A DNA stretch of 64,000 nucleotides from Theristus sp. LFF4_11 (GCA_030248135.1 JASANC010003482.1:23975-87974), one strand, 5' to 3'. Counted from the first letter of the stretch, positions 13,901-25,619 are shown. Program-made: numbers and translations. The notes: generated by a model from the letters alone, not told the origin.

Positions 13901-16900
13901 AGCCGGACAAACGTCAACGATCCGAGGCGATCGTCGTGTTCAGTTTTGAACGCGAACGCGCACAGGGCGTCTCGGTAATACGGACTGAACGCGTGTTGGC
14001 GGTCGGATGGCGCCGGCAGCAGTCGTACGACGCCGTCCAGCACGGTGCACACGCCGAGGCCGCGTGTCGCACTGCCGCAAGTGACCGGCAACGCGCGACG
14101 TGACATGGTGATACGTCTGTGCGGGTGGAGCTCGCTGATTGGTTGGTTCTGCTCGCTGCAGCCAATCAGCTAAAAGTGCTCGTCTTAAAGTAGATAATAG
14201 GTGATTAAAGTAGATAATTAGCAGATAATTGGTGATTCCGTTTGTATATAAGTGCCGTGTTTGTGTGACTGAGTGTGTTGTTTTGGAGTCAGATAGCGCC
14301 TGATAAATCTTCCCATTGTCGTCCGGAACCATCGTCCTAACGCTTCTTTAAGGCAGTGTACAGTAATATTGCCAGCGTAACACACGAAACGCGCGTACGC
14401 CGGTTTTTGGTTGCGTATGTCCAGCATTACTGTGCTGCAACTGTCTGCATTGCTTCAGACTAGAACGGCACCAGTGAATCGCTGTCGCGACTCTGGGACA
14501 GAATTTCGGCGCGCAAAAACTTCCGATCGAAACACCCGTTCTTTGCGTTGTCAAAAGCACACAACGCGCTAAATACAAAGGCGCCGCTGAATTCTGCCGA
14601 TCCGAGTTAATCAGCGACAAGCAAACACAATTCTTTCAACAGTGCACCTAATTGCGGGCATGATATCCTGCTCGACACTGAACTTCGCATCCTCTGACAG
14701 GAACAACACCGCGAAATCGTCGTCGAAACTGGCGATTCGATCCAACAGCCGCTCACGTGCGTCCTTTAGGTCGCTGAAATCGTCGTTGTCGCTTGAATAC
14801 GACTGAAGTTGCACTTGCTTCGGGTCGTCTCTTGACGGCCACAGCATGCGACGTTCGTTGAGCAGGTCGATGACACATAAAAAAGAGCACTGTTAAGTTG
14901 CGAACAAGCTGAAAATTTAGAAAAATTTCAAAACAAAACACATAAAAGTAAACGTAATCAACAGTCGGGCCGGAAATTTTGTGGTTTCCGCTGAAAAAAA
15001 TGTTTGCAAAGTTTAGAATTGTCGAAGAACTTTCGCAAAAATTCCGAAGTGTTTCACTTACCAGTAAACAGTTTCCGTCCATCGTTCTGTTGCGCGTACA
15101 GCGGTTGGAACATCGCCAGGGTTGGTATGTCCAGCAGCGACTCAATTGACGAAATTGACCGCTCGAAATTGGCGCCCAAAAACAGCCGAAATTTACAACA
15201 ACAATCGACCAGAAGTTCAAACATTTTGAAGTTGAAATCAAGACTGCAATTGATCTGTTACAAAAAGTGTCAAATACACACTGAGTTTCTGGTCACACAC
15301 ACGTTCGATGGTTTAAAGTCAGACTCTATAACATATACAACTAGCTGATTGGTTGGCGATCACGTGACGCATGCATTCTGTGCTAAACCAAACTCCTAGT
15401 CTACACAGCAATCCATGTACAGAATGCATGCATCAACCAATCAGCTAGTTGGATTTGTTACAGAGTTAGACTGTACGCGTACTGATAGATTTCAGCAAAA
15501 AGACTTTATGCGCAACACAGTCATCTGTGAGTTACACGCGAATTTGCATAGCTGAACACAACTCTAAAACGCAGTGCAGTTAGATGCGGCAAATCTGCAG
15601 GGAAAAAGTTGGTGAAAAAAATGCACCGCTACATCGAACCAGCTTTATCCATTTTATTGACGAACGCGAGGCCGGGCACTTGATAGCGAGTGCACTGCTG
15701 CCAGACGTTCATCGTCTGCGCCTCGACGCCCGCCGAGCCGTCCAGGACGACGACGGCGCCGTCGAGCACACGGATGCAGCGTTCCACCTGGAAAAGCAGG
15801 CTGCTTGAGATGAAAAATGACAAATGATGGAACACGCTGAGATTCCTATTCAAACAGGTTATTTTTCGCAATTCAGCGAGATGCGCTAGAGATTACAGGG
15901 TGCTTGTTCACAACTACCAGATTTTTATGTCGGAATATACAATGTAGAGCACGTGAGACGTTGAATTACGAAAGGATGATCTCGCATCGTGTTTCGTTCG
16001 AATCAAACACCGCAATTGTGGCTGATGCTAAATATGTCGTTTTTCCAATCCAATCCGATCCCATTCTTGCAACCGTCGTGGACTATTCTCAGTGTTCTGC
16101 TGAACAATCTGACAGGTTTAATGAAGCACACTGTACAAAACAAAGCCTCGCTATTTCGGGGGCATCTGGTATATGATGAATGAACGATAGTGAAATAAAT
16201 CATGTATGAAATAAATATGGTTTTAGAACGAATGACTGGAGCGTGGCAATCCTGATTAAAAAACGCACCTCAACCGTGAAATCGACGTGTCCAGGGGTGT
16301 CAACGAGATTGATCTGGTGGCCTTGCCAATCGAATGTCACCATCGCTGAATTGACGGTGATGCCTGAAAAGTTCCGTTTGGAATCTATTTTGTATAGCTC
16401 GTGATTAATATGAATGTTCTCGGCATTTCGACATGGCCAACATCAGACACACTGAAGAGGGGTGGTCTCCATCAGTGAAAAGTGCCATTCTCGAAATTGT
16501 TTTTTTTCGTCATTGAAACAACTAGAAAAGCATCGTGTCCTTGGTTATTCAGATTTTTTTGTTGTCTGAATAAATAGGTCAGAGGGCAGAATCGCAAAAT
16601 CAAATCAATCAACAATCGAACCAAAAATAAAAACAAATCCAACATCAAACCTCGTTCTCGTTCGGGCGCCAAATAATCGGTCACCGTGTCGCCAGCATCG
16701 ACATCGCCCAGCGTTGATGTTGCACCGGACAGATACAGCATGCGCTCCGTGGTCGTCGTTTTGCCTGCAAAGTGAGACACATAGCGTGGTGAGAATGTTG
16801 TGGCTTTCACGATGGAAGGCAGTTGCCGATTGAGATTCAAATATGAAACACATTGAGACACATTGCACGCAAGTTTATGGTACTTGAGCGGCGGATTCCA

Positions 16901-17269
16901 CCTGCAAATCAAACTGCAAAACATCCGCTGCACTTTGTTATTGGTTAGACGGATACAGTCAGTTTGTCCAATTCAAAAGCAGCGAGTCCGTTGATTGCCG
17001 CAACCCATTGGCCAGCCAATCAGTCTCCTCATGTGTAAACTTTCCCAGAGCACAATCATCCCACTCCGACCGGCGTCGATGTGCGCAATGATGCCGATGT
17101 TGCGAATCGCCGCTCGTTTTCGTCGTCGCGCCTCTGCCGCCGTGCGCCGCGTGACGCGAGCCGGCGGACACGCTACGACGTGGTGGTGCACGAAACAAAC
17201 ACACTGGCACACGGCGCCGTGGCGACTGTGCAGGAGCAAGCGCGCGTGCTGCATGCTGGAGATGGCCAT
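10941..17269 (-). CDS. GFM2: GFM2: ribosome-releasing factor 2, mitochondrial (elongation factor G2)
   Basis: This translational GTPase works with mitochondrial RRF to split the post-termination mitoribosome. Fifteen exons are proposed (high to low): 17071-17269, 16651-16764, 16269-16363, 15633-15787, 15062-15243, 14648-14889, 13895-14116, 13566-13662, 13318-13467, 12795-13016, 12239-12421, 11809-11919, 11587-11707, 11406-11503, 10941-11153. About 800 residues result, near the family size. Visible GTPase motifs are AHIDAGK (P-loop, split by intron 1), DTPGH in exon 3 and NKMDK in exon 4. Domain II has LPVTCGSA; domain III has PVFFCTIEP; domain IV has [12 protein letters not shown] and CAQGPLLG. 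These last two follow GFM2, not GFM1. The Arg-rich, acid-free N-terminus suits a mitochondrial presequence. One problem: the exon 5/6 phases differ by one base, near a T6 run at about 14880. Confidence 0.93.
14130..14232. repeat. Inverted GATTGGTTGG/CAATCAGC repeat in GFM2 intron
   Basis: CGCTGATTGGTTGG and GCCAATCAGCTAAAA form a short inverted pair starting just upstream of the exon acceptor at 14117. It looks like a decayed core of palindromic family A, but no terminal repeats were identified. Confidence 0.4.
15317..15475. mobile_element. Palindromic MITE, family A, in GFM2 intron 4
   Basis: It has inverted ends with CTAGCTGATTGGTTGG and CCAACCAATCAGCTAG cores, GATCACGTGACGCATGCATTCTG on the left arm and its partial complement on the right. 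The right terminus is the complement of TACAGTCTAACTCTG. Non-coding. Confidence 0.7.
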
Positions 17270-17870
17270 CCTGGCGAGGCGGGAATTGATTTGTTTCTTG
17301 TTTCACGTTTCTACCTTTTTTCTTGACAGAAACAAAATAGATGCACACAGCTCTGCATCTCAAATTTGGCACTTCGATGGTCAAACTTTGTGCAATCGGA
17401 CCGATGGCTTTTATGTAAGATTTTATTGTGCTCATTTATATGCGATAAGAAACGATTGGCCTAAAGCGCACACACAGCAAAGATTTAGCAGATGCTCCGG
17501 TGCACGCACCGAAAAATGACAAACACCCAGATAATCCAAAAAAAACACAAAAAAATCAGACAACACGAACAGCTCTGATCACAATCACAAAAACACCACC
17601 GAGTGGGAGAAAACACGTTCACGCCAGTGAAGGCCTGTTCACACTGACGTACGCTGACACGTCTCCATCTACGGCAGCATGCATCGACACGAGACACACG
17701 CTCACTCAGCTCGCCGTGTCGTATGTCCATGTGAACGGTAGTATGGTAAAAACACGAGACCGTGTGACGTGCGCCGCAGACGCAGACGTCAGTATGAACG
17801 GGCCTTTCAACTCCGCCAATCAAGTTGTGAGTCGGATTCAATCTGATCAATAACGGTCAGTGTGTGTCAA
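17270..17870. other. Intergenic: GFM2 5' flank and BAR-gene 3' flank
   Basis: No convincing ORF. It contains the GFM2 promoter side (minus-strand gene starting at 17269) and the 3' end of the next minus-strand gene (stop at 17871). Nothing else is recognised. Confidence 0.4.
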
Positions 17871-20800
17871 TCACGGCACGTCCGGCACAATGGAGAGGGC
17901 GCGAATCTCCGCGAACATTCTGCTGACGTGCTCGCGGTAGGCGTCGTCGGCCATGGGCACCTGCTGCTCGGCCAGCAACGTCTCGCAGAGGCGCACGCTC
18001 GAATCGGCCGAGTAGCTCGCCGCTCGCGACTGCAATACTTTCATTCACTTTATTTATCCTATTTCTCTCTATTTACTTTTATTAATTGTGCATTATTTTA
18101 TTATCTAAATTATATTGTGGGGATTTTAGAGATTTTTTTGTAAGCTTTTGTAATGAATTCATATTTTTGGGACCTTTGGTAGATTTACCATGTACTGTTG
18201 TGATTGTAGGTATGTGTTTTAAACAGGTTTCTAATAAACCCCCATGGGGGTTTATTTTTTGGGGGGATTATTTGAAAACTTGTCGAGGGGGTGGGGTTTT
18301 TTTTGGGGGGGTTAATTTGGGGGGGGGGGTTAATAGAAGTAATACGGTAATGAATAAACGGCGCAAAAATATGGCTCTTATGTACTTGTATCCGTGTGCC
18401 ACATCAGAGATTTGAAAATAGTTACGAAGCAAAAAAGTTTCTCACTGCTTACACAAGGCCATATTCCTCCTTTTATGTGCGTCTCCCGCATTTTTAGATA
18501 ATATTCTGACTTTTACATAAGTCCCAAAAATCGGAGTTTTGGAGAGATGTCACCAGCTTCCATAGCCGATTTACCCAAAATCGTCAGGATTCAGTATCTA
18601 AAATTGCTCACATAGGAATATGAATCTAACCCAGAATCCGTGATCAGCGCATTGAATTACCCTGGACTACACAGGTCTCCTGTTTTTTTTTTGTTTTAGA
18701 CCGACTTCACCAATTTCCGCGGGCGATTCGCCCGAAATCGTCACAGTCATTATCCTAGCATACACACACACACAGAAACTAACCAGAAATTCGTGATCAG
18801 CGCATTGAATTACTCTGGACTGCACAATTTTCTTATTTTTTGTTTTTTGCCCCGATTTCGTCAATCTCCACGGCCGATTCGCCTAAAATCGTAACGATTC
18901 AATATCTAGAGTTGCTTACATTAGAAAACTAACCTAAAATTCGTGATCAGCGCATTGAATTACCCTGAACTACATCATTTTCTTATTTTTTGTTTCTGGG
19001 CCGATTTCGCCAATTTCCACGGTCGATTCGCCCGAAGTCATCACGATTCGGTATCTAGAGTTGCTCACATAAGAAAACGAACCGAAAATTCGTGATCAGC
19101 GCACCGAAGAACCTCGGAATACATTATTTTCTCATTTCTTATTTTTGGACCGATTTCGCCAATTTTCACGGCCGATTCGCCCGAAGTCGTAACGACTTTG
19201 GTTAGCTGGTATTTGTTTAACTTAGGTTTGTTTAAACTAACTATATGTTTGAATTTGAGCTCTTTAGCTGTTCTTAGTTTTAAAACGGTTTTGCAAACTT
19301 GTTTCCTGATGTGAAACTGTCACTGTTATGGTCAAAAACATGGATATTGATGCGATCAACTGGAAAAAATACCCATTTTTCGGCATTTTCTTCACATTTT
19401 TCAACAAATGAAGATCGAATTCAAACTCTGCGTAGTTTTTACCTCAGGAAACGTTGTTGGTTTGTCAAATGACGTTTTCTTGCGCACGCTGAAATTGCAA
19501 ACGTACGTTAAAATGCGCATTTTCTGTCATTTTGTGCGAAAAGGCTAAATTTTGAGCCTTGGGGAGCATCGTAGAAAAAAATAAATGCGAAATTTGAAAA
19601 ATTTAGCAAATTTTAACTTAGAAAATGTTTTTATCATAACAGTCAGAATTTTCAAATCACTGAAACTGCGTACACATTTTATGACATAGCCGAAAAAAAG
19701 GGGTCCACAAGAATAACGTTTTTCTCGTTCAGAATCCATCTTATGCGCACACAGCGTGTGTAAAGCATCGCCACGAAAAAATTTCCAGTGCACACAGCAT
19801 ACCTGTGGACTATCTACCTGTGTGCAGCGGAAAAAATTCTCAACTCCTTTTATGTTCACAATGCGAGGCAAACTAATTTTGGAATTTACGCGCGAGCGAC
19901 GGGCCATATTATGTCTCATCCGCTGTCCGCTTCGCTCCGCTTCGCTCGCGAATGGACATGATTTTGGTTCAAGTCTCTTTGTTCATTTTATTTATCATAT
20001 CACAATACTTGTTGGTTCATTTCTATTGTCACATCTATCCCGGACGATGGATGATTCGTGTTCGATCGTAGTGGTTCCGAAAACTGCCTCTGGCAAAGAA
20101 CTCGCTGATTGGCTGCATTATTGAAAGTGGGACGCCGTCTAATTGGCCTGCATAAAAACGTGGTGCAGCCAATGAGCGAACTGGATTGAAACATTTGAAC
20201 ACAAATCAATCAATTCTGCGGAACATTTCGGCTGCAGCACACAAGTCACGCGAATTTTATTGGTCTCCGCACTACATATGAGGCCGTTTTCATAAGTTTT
20301 CTACAATGCGCAAAATAAAGCGAACGAATGTAATCATAAGCAATAACATCCTGGCTTCAATCCAATCAACAACACACGCCGAACTGTTAAATTATAGGCA
20401 ATCAGCTGACTGGTTGGTGATCACACGTGACGCATGTGTTTCTGTACATATGAAACTCCACCTCTCCACCACAGCAACGCCTGCATAGAGAGCACGCATG
20501 CACCGGCACGGCCAACCAATCAGCTGATTGCCCATAGTTTATAGAGTTCAACTGTACCTCCAAGAACGCGGACGTCTGCATGAGCGGCGCGAGACAGTCG
20601 ACGCTGCTCACATTGAACCCCGTGACGTCCGCAGCCAACATCGCCCGTGTGTGATCCTCCTTGCGAGCGGCGTGCTGCGCCTCGCTTGCCAACTGAAACT
20701 CGAAATGCAATTTTGAAACATATTTCACGCACCAAACTTTTAAGTCAGTCAGTTTTGTTTTGCAGTGTACAGCATTGTGTAAGTGTAAGTACAGTGTAAG

Positions 20801-23466
20801 ACACAAGAATAGGCAAGCAAGCTGAGACACTTTTCCATCGACATCTGACACATACGAATGATTCAACCGTATTTGACTTTGAATGCTTCAGCATTTCCTG
20901 CAGACGACTGGATGAGCCAGTTTTTTCCACAAAATGGCGCACAGCGCTTTGCTATAAAAAAATCAACTTGTGCACGGCACACAACGCAAAACGAACCTGG
21001 TTGACTTTCGCCTGCTCCGCACCACCCTTCGCTTTCATTTTCGCCAACTTTTGCTCAAGCTTTTGACGATTCTGAAAAAGGAGTTATCAAGATCAGTTTC
21101 TGTTTCCAACAGAAAGACAGATTGTAAAACATAAGAATGTAAAGCGAAAAACCGACAAAAACCCAAACGGCACCGCCGATCAGATGTATCACAAGCGATG
21201 ACAATAGGGGTGGGTCGGTATAAAAAACGGTTTTTTTCGGTATAAAAAACGGTATAAAAAACGGTTTTTTATACCAGCGCCAAAAAATGGCCAAAATAAA
21301 TTACCGATATTTTACCGCGTAAAATTTGGTTTTTTTCCGGTTTTTTATACCGCCGAAGGACCCAAATTTCAATTTTTGAAATCACTCAAAATGCACTGTA
21401 TTCCGCATATCCATTTCAATTTTCATTTTCGCCACTTCATAACTTGATGTTCCGGAGAACAGAATTCACGCTCTTGGTATAAATAAAGCACCCTGAGACC
21501 CGTGTCAAGTGTTGCTGGCAACAGCACGGAATCGTTGCTGTCCAACTGCGACAACACGGATTCGCAGTCCCCGTCGGCAGCGTCAGCTGCTGCCACTGAG
21601 AACATTGCTGCGCTTGCATCGGCAAATTGTGTGGACAGCTCTGATGACGACTTCACTGATGATGATGGTGACGGCTGCATTGATGATACTCATGATGATG
21701 ATGATGAATAGACAAAAATCGGGTGAATTGCTAACATTTATTCAGTCAAATTTCCTGAAATTTTGTGTCTTTGAACTCGGAAATTGCTCAAAGTTTTGTT
21801 GGTGATGTCGTCGTGCTGTTGTACTGGTGATAGTGACCCGAATCTCCATCTGATTTTTTGCTCTTTCAATTTTGTTCTTGGTTCACTTCTTTCGTCTGTG
21901 CGGGTTCGTGATTCTTTTTGTCTTTCGGTGATCTTTTATTTAGAAACGCGGTGAAATTGTTGTGCAGTTACATATCTCTCGATCGTGTCAGTTCAATTGA
22001 TTTGCATGTATCACATTCCTTGCTGTTTCAAATATCAATCTGTCTTGCGTTAGTTTTTTTGTTTTAAACTCGCATCTGATAATTTTTCTGATGCTGCATT
22101 CTCTCTAAGCGCCACCGATTCAAATAAAATCAAGATTGGAATACGTTTCCATTGAAACACATACAGTTTCTGACTAGAATTGTGGTCTTTTACTCATTAT
22201 TCAGCGGTTTGCGTAAAATCAGAGTACCAGAAATTGTCGCAATCACAAGATTCTTCAAATACTGGGTCGGTAAAAAAACCGGGTATGAAGAACCGGACGC
22301 GGTATAAAAAACCGTTTTATATACATGGATTTGAAAAAAACCGTTTTTTACCACCCCTAGATGACAACACAAAAAACTGTGCACAAACCGAATGCAAATT
22401 CTCGAAATTCTTGAACGCCGTGTTCCACGTGCTGAACAGCGCGTTATATCTGAAAGTTTGACGTTGATATAGAATTTATGATCAGGTTGTTAAACGAGAA
22501 TAAAATGCTCAATACAATACGAACTTCTTCACCGGCTGCTTGACCAGGTCGGAATAGTTGCGAGCCTGAAATACGAAACGTTGATAGAACAAGGGTGCAA
22601 AAAAACGAAAGCAAAAACACGCAACATGGTTAATAATGTGAAGGATATTTTTTATTCAACCCCATTTGTTGAAGGGTTAGCGGGCTGGTTATTTTTTATT
22701 TTGGTTCTGCGACTCGATGTGTCTGCAGACGTGGACAGGAATTTAGTTTCGTGCTTGATGTGGCCATTCAAAATTGCCAAAGTGATTCTTCCGCATCTCA
22801 CGACCTCGGGCCACTTGACCAATTCATTACCACCGCCTCAAGCAGGAAACCATAATAGCCTATCAATGGGTGCATCGTGCATTCAGTTGCAAAACTAGAA
22901 AAAAAACATGACAGCAAATCAAGAAAATCACAATCCGACCGCATCAACGGACAACATCTTCTGCTCCTCGGCCACCGCTGACCATGCCCACAACGTTGAC
23001 TCCAGCTCACCAGCGGAGCAGCCGGCTTTTAGCAGATTGTTCACCATGCTGCATTCGTGGTTGGAGAGCTCTGTAGCTCTTAGATACAGAAAGATTAAAT
23101 TTTTAACGGAGGCCGAGACGACTTAACCTCGACGCCTCACTCACCAAAGCCCTACCCAGTCACTGTCACAGTGAATGACAAATCAACATGTGACTGAGAG
23201 TGAGTGAGCAGAGCAGATCGACAAATCAATAAAAAAACAAACGAATTGGCGCGCTACTACTGCATTCAAATCTTTCAGCCCATTCAGTGATTTGCTTGAC
23301 ATTTGGCACGATGTAGCTCAAAAAGCACGAGTTTGATAACTCCAAAAAACCAACCCATCACAGAATCTTGATATTTCTTTAACTCCTGGCACAGATGTTT
23401 GCATGATTTTTCGGCCGTGCCCACCGATTCACGCTCGTCTGTCAGCATTATCAGTTTTTTTTTCGA
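17871..23466 (-). CDS. BAR-domain-like coiled-coil protein
   Basis: Seven exons link in phase: 23351-23466, 22940-23048, 22516-22565, 22389-22449, 20997-21071, 20558-20692, 17871-18029 (stop at 17871). About 235 codons result, or fewer if translation starts at the ATG in MLTDERESVG. The order of features resembles a three-helix BAR fold: helix 1 around KSCKHLCQELKKYQDS, a link ending LVKQPVKKF, helix 2 through FKNFENLHSNRQKLEQKLAKM, and helix 3 through QLASEAQHAARKEDHTR to QTSAFLESRAASY. LVKQPVKKF recalls the (V)EPLKKF element that starts helix 2 in many BAR proteins, which bind curved membranes. I could not name the subfamily (amphiphysin-, sorting-nexin- or CIBAR-like), and an upstream first exon may be missing. 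The gene is head-to-head with the AGTRAP-like gene. The donor of the exon ending at 20558 lies in a transposon terminal repeat. Confidence 0.6.
18160..18350. repeat. G-rich dispersed repeat in BAR-gene intron
   Basis: It carries AATAAACCCCCATGGGGGTT, several G7-G12 runs and a terminal TAATACGGTAATG (complement of CATTACCGTATTA). The same elements occur at 2730-3150 and 40147-40577. Potential G-quadruplex on the plus strand. Confidence 0.6.
18510..19195. repeat. Tandem repeat, about 150-bp unit, 4-5 diverged copies
   Basis: CGTGATCAGCGCATTGAA (last copy diverged) recurs near 18640, 18792, 18940 and 19092. Each copy is followed by a T-rich run, a CGATTTCGCCAATTTCCACG-like segment and GATTCGCCCGAA. 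The copies lie inside the last intron of the BAR-like gene and show no coding signal. Confidence 0.8.
20380..20557. mobile_element. Palindromic MITE, family A, at a 5' splice site
   Basis: The arms carry TTATAGGCAATCAGCTGACTGG and its complement CCAATCAGCTGATTGCC. Read on the minus strand, the element begins TACAGTTGAACTC right after the exon base G. The BAR-gene donor GAG|GTACAGTT is therefore made of element terminus. The distal end (about 20380) is more decayed. Confidence 0.75.
21205..22359. mobile_element. hAT-like non-autonomous transposon in BAR-gene intron
   Basis: It begins TAGGGGTGGGTCGGTATAAA and ends with an inverted counterpart (TTTTTTACCACCCCTA). It is flanked by the perfect 8-bp duplication GATGACAA (21197-21204 and 22360-22367). 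TAGGGGTGG-type ends and 8-bp duplications are typical of hAT elements. Near the ends are multiple GGTATAAAAAACGG subrepeats. Internal ORFs are short (for example an acidic 69-codon frame at 21502-21711), and no transposase is recognisable. Confidence 0.85.
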
Positions 23467-24637
23467 CTGGCCGCGGGCGGACGCGGAGCAAAACTAAAAA
23501 AACATAAACAAAACTTGAAACTGTGTCAATTTGATTGAAACCAAAAAACATGATAATCTTAATGCACCACGCGCACGAGCACGACACGACCCCCGTCGAC
23601 CTAGGGTTGTTAAAAAAAACAAAAATCGTCATTTTTGTTTTTTTTAAAAAAAAAATTTTTTTTTTAATTTCAAAAATCAAAGTTGTGCTAAATCAATCAG
23701 GGAGTCCGAAGAACCACATATGATATGCAAGCGCCTCCCGAATGACTCCCGTATGGCGGAACTTTGCAGATTTTGTTTTGGTGACCTCAATTACCCCTTT
23801 TCCAAACCGTCACCATGCCTCTTCTTGTGTTTTGACCTCCAAAACGTCACTAATTGTCCCCAGCTAAGCTAATGCTAAAGTGAAGACAAACATACCGCCT
23901 TGAAATTCGATCAATTCTTCTGATGGTGTCGCGACGACACGACACGAAGCAGCAACCAGACAACGTAGCGCTTGCAAACGGAGCAGCGAGCACAATCGGA
24001 CGCTCTGCGAGGCGAATCGTCACCTTATCTGCATCGGAAATGGTAGGCTAAGCTTTGGGACGCTCAAAAACTTCATCGCAGATGTTGTCGAAGCCTAAAA
24101 TCAGTCGGTAAAACGGCCCAAAATCGACTGCTAAAGGTTTTACGAGGTATAATCAAAGAAAATTTTTGTTGAACTTTCGAAAAATTGTGCCAAAATTGAG
24201 GTTTTCAGAGCATATTAGAGGAAAATTTTTCGAATTTTTTTTTTAAAAAAAAAATCGGCATTTTTGTTTTTTTTTAATCACTTTTTTTATTAAAAAAAAA
24301 TTTCATTTTTGTTTAACAACCCTACGTCGACCACCTTTCAAAACAATTGCATTTTTTTAAATTAATATAAAAAAAAACTTTTTTAGTTTTTTTTATTTTA
24401 GAAAATCGGGACTTTCTCTTTTTTTCGAACCCCAATTGGCTCTGAAAATGAGATAATCGAACTCACTGCGAATCGAATTAGGGTTCGAATTTTTTTTAAA
24501 AATAATCACAACGTGGCATTATGATTTTGTGCCCAGTTTCGTCTTCGTGTCTCGTGTAAACTTTTTTTTGGCAGAATTTTCTTTACAATTTCTACTTTCA
24601 GGCCAAAGGTCGGCGAGAGAAAATCAAGATTCAAGCG
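23467..24637. promoter_or_regulatory. Divergent intergenic region between BAR-like and AGTRAP-like genes
   Basis: The two genes start in opposite directions from this 1.2-kb interval, so it should hold both promoters. Most of it (23602-24324) is a hAT-like element, so any promoter must lie in the short flanks or inside the element. No TATA or initiator motif could be assigned. Confidence 0.4.
23602..24324. mobile_element. hAT-like non-autonomous transposon in divergent promoter
   Basis: The termini are TAGGGTTGTTAAAAAAAAC and its complement (…GTTTAACAACCCTA). It is flanked by the perfect 8-bp duplication CGTCGACC (23594-23601 and 24325-24332). The interior contains long A/T homopolymers near both ends. 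A central block (TCAAAGAAAATTTTTGTTGA and onward, about 24155-24220) recurs at about 59290-59360. No transposase. Confidence 0.85.
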
Positions 24638-25561
24638 ATGTCGACGATCACCAACCAACTGGACAGCATCGTTCCGCGCAACCTCGACTCGCAGTCCACG
24701 TTGCGCGGCGTTTACTCGGCGCACTTTCTGTTCATCACGTTGACGCTGTTCGGCGCCAGTCAACTGCTGGTCCCGGTCGCCTACTTGTTCTACAATTCGT
24801 TCTTTCTTGCGTCACTGCTCTGGGCGATGGTCGCCGCAAACAACGAGTTTCCACTGTTGAAGGCGTTGGCCTTGAATTTGGCATCGATCCCGTTCGATAT
24901 CGCCGCGTTGGCAATGGGCAGCATTTCGGGTGAGTAAATGTGCATGAGTGTTGCGTTTGTTTGACTGGGGAACTCGGCCGTAATGTGCCACGTCGTTCTT
25001 TTTTCTACGTCGCTCAAAATTGGTGTTGGTTGACGACTTTGATTCAATGTTTTTATTGGTTGTGTTTATGCTAACAACAGTGTCACTTTTAGAGTCTGGA
25101 TAGTTCTAATGTTAAAATTTTTGTGATTTGTTGGTGTTGTTTGTTGATGTTGATCTTCGATCGGCGCACTCTTAATCGAGCGTCAGAGGGACTAACACAT
25201 GGGCGCACCAACACAACGGAAAGCGAACATCTTTCCAAGCGAGCAATGCTGGGCGGAGGGGGGGTGAGGGTCGCACAAGCACATCCAAAAAAGGAAAGCA
25301 AAAGCGAACCCCGGTGCAGGCACGTTCGCCGTGATCGCGGGCGTCATCAATCTCGTGATGCGTCTGTTCACGAGCGCGCTGCTGTGGCGTCTGCGCAGCG
25401 ATCGCGCCGGTGCGGGCGCCCAATTCGACAGCAGTTACCACGACCCGAATCGAGGACCGGCGTTCGGCGGCGCCGGCGGCCCGGCCGACTATTCGTACGA
25501 CATGCCGCCGCCGGCCGGCGGTGCGCGCGTCCACCACGACACGAAACCGATCACGCCTTGA
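24638..25561 (+). CDS. AGTRAP: AGTRAP-like small multi-pass membrane protein
   Basis: Two exons (24638-24929 and 25320-25561) join in phase to give 177 residues, close to the size of angiotensin II receptor-associated proteins. The order is a short polar N-terminus, TM1 around residues 27-50 (YSAHFLFITLTLFGASQLLV), YLFYNSFFLASLLWAMVA, a third segment ALALNLASIPFDIAALAMG and a fourth AVIAGVINLVMRLFTSALLW. A soluble Gly/Pro-rich tail of about 50 residues follows. YLFYN followed by LLW and NL-S---D matches my recollection of the AGTRAP family. AGTRAP proteins are ER/Golgi/plasma-membrane proteins that promote receptor internalisation in vertebrates; the role in an invertebrate is unknown. The donor GG|gtgagt and acceptor gtgcag|G are strong. 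Confidence 0.7.
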
Positions 25562-25619
25562 GAGAATGCAGCCTTCCTGATCCTGATCGTGTATCGCCTG
25601 GTTATTCGAACCGGTCGCA

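Noticed and set aside
21502..21711. Acidic 69-codon frame as a gene
   Set aside because: Lies wholly within the 1155-bp hAT-like element and shows no transposase or other family signal; at most a remnant.
23940..24060. Possible 5' exon of the BAR-like gene upstream of 23466
   Set aside because: The stretch lies inside the hAT-like element 23602-24324 bounded by target duplications, and no in-frame ATG with a donor was found.
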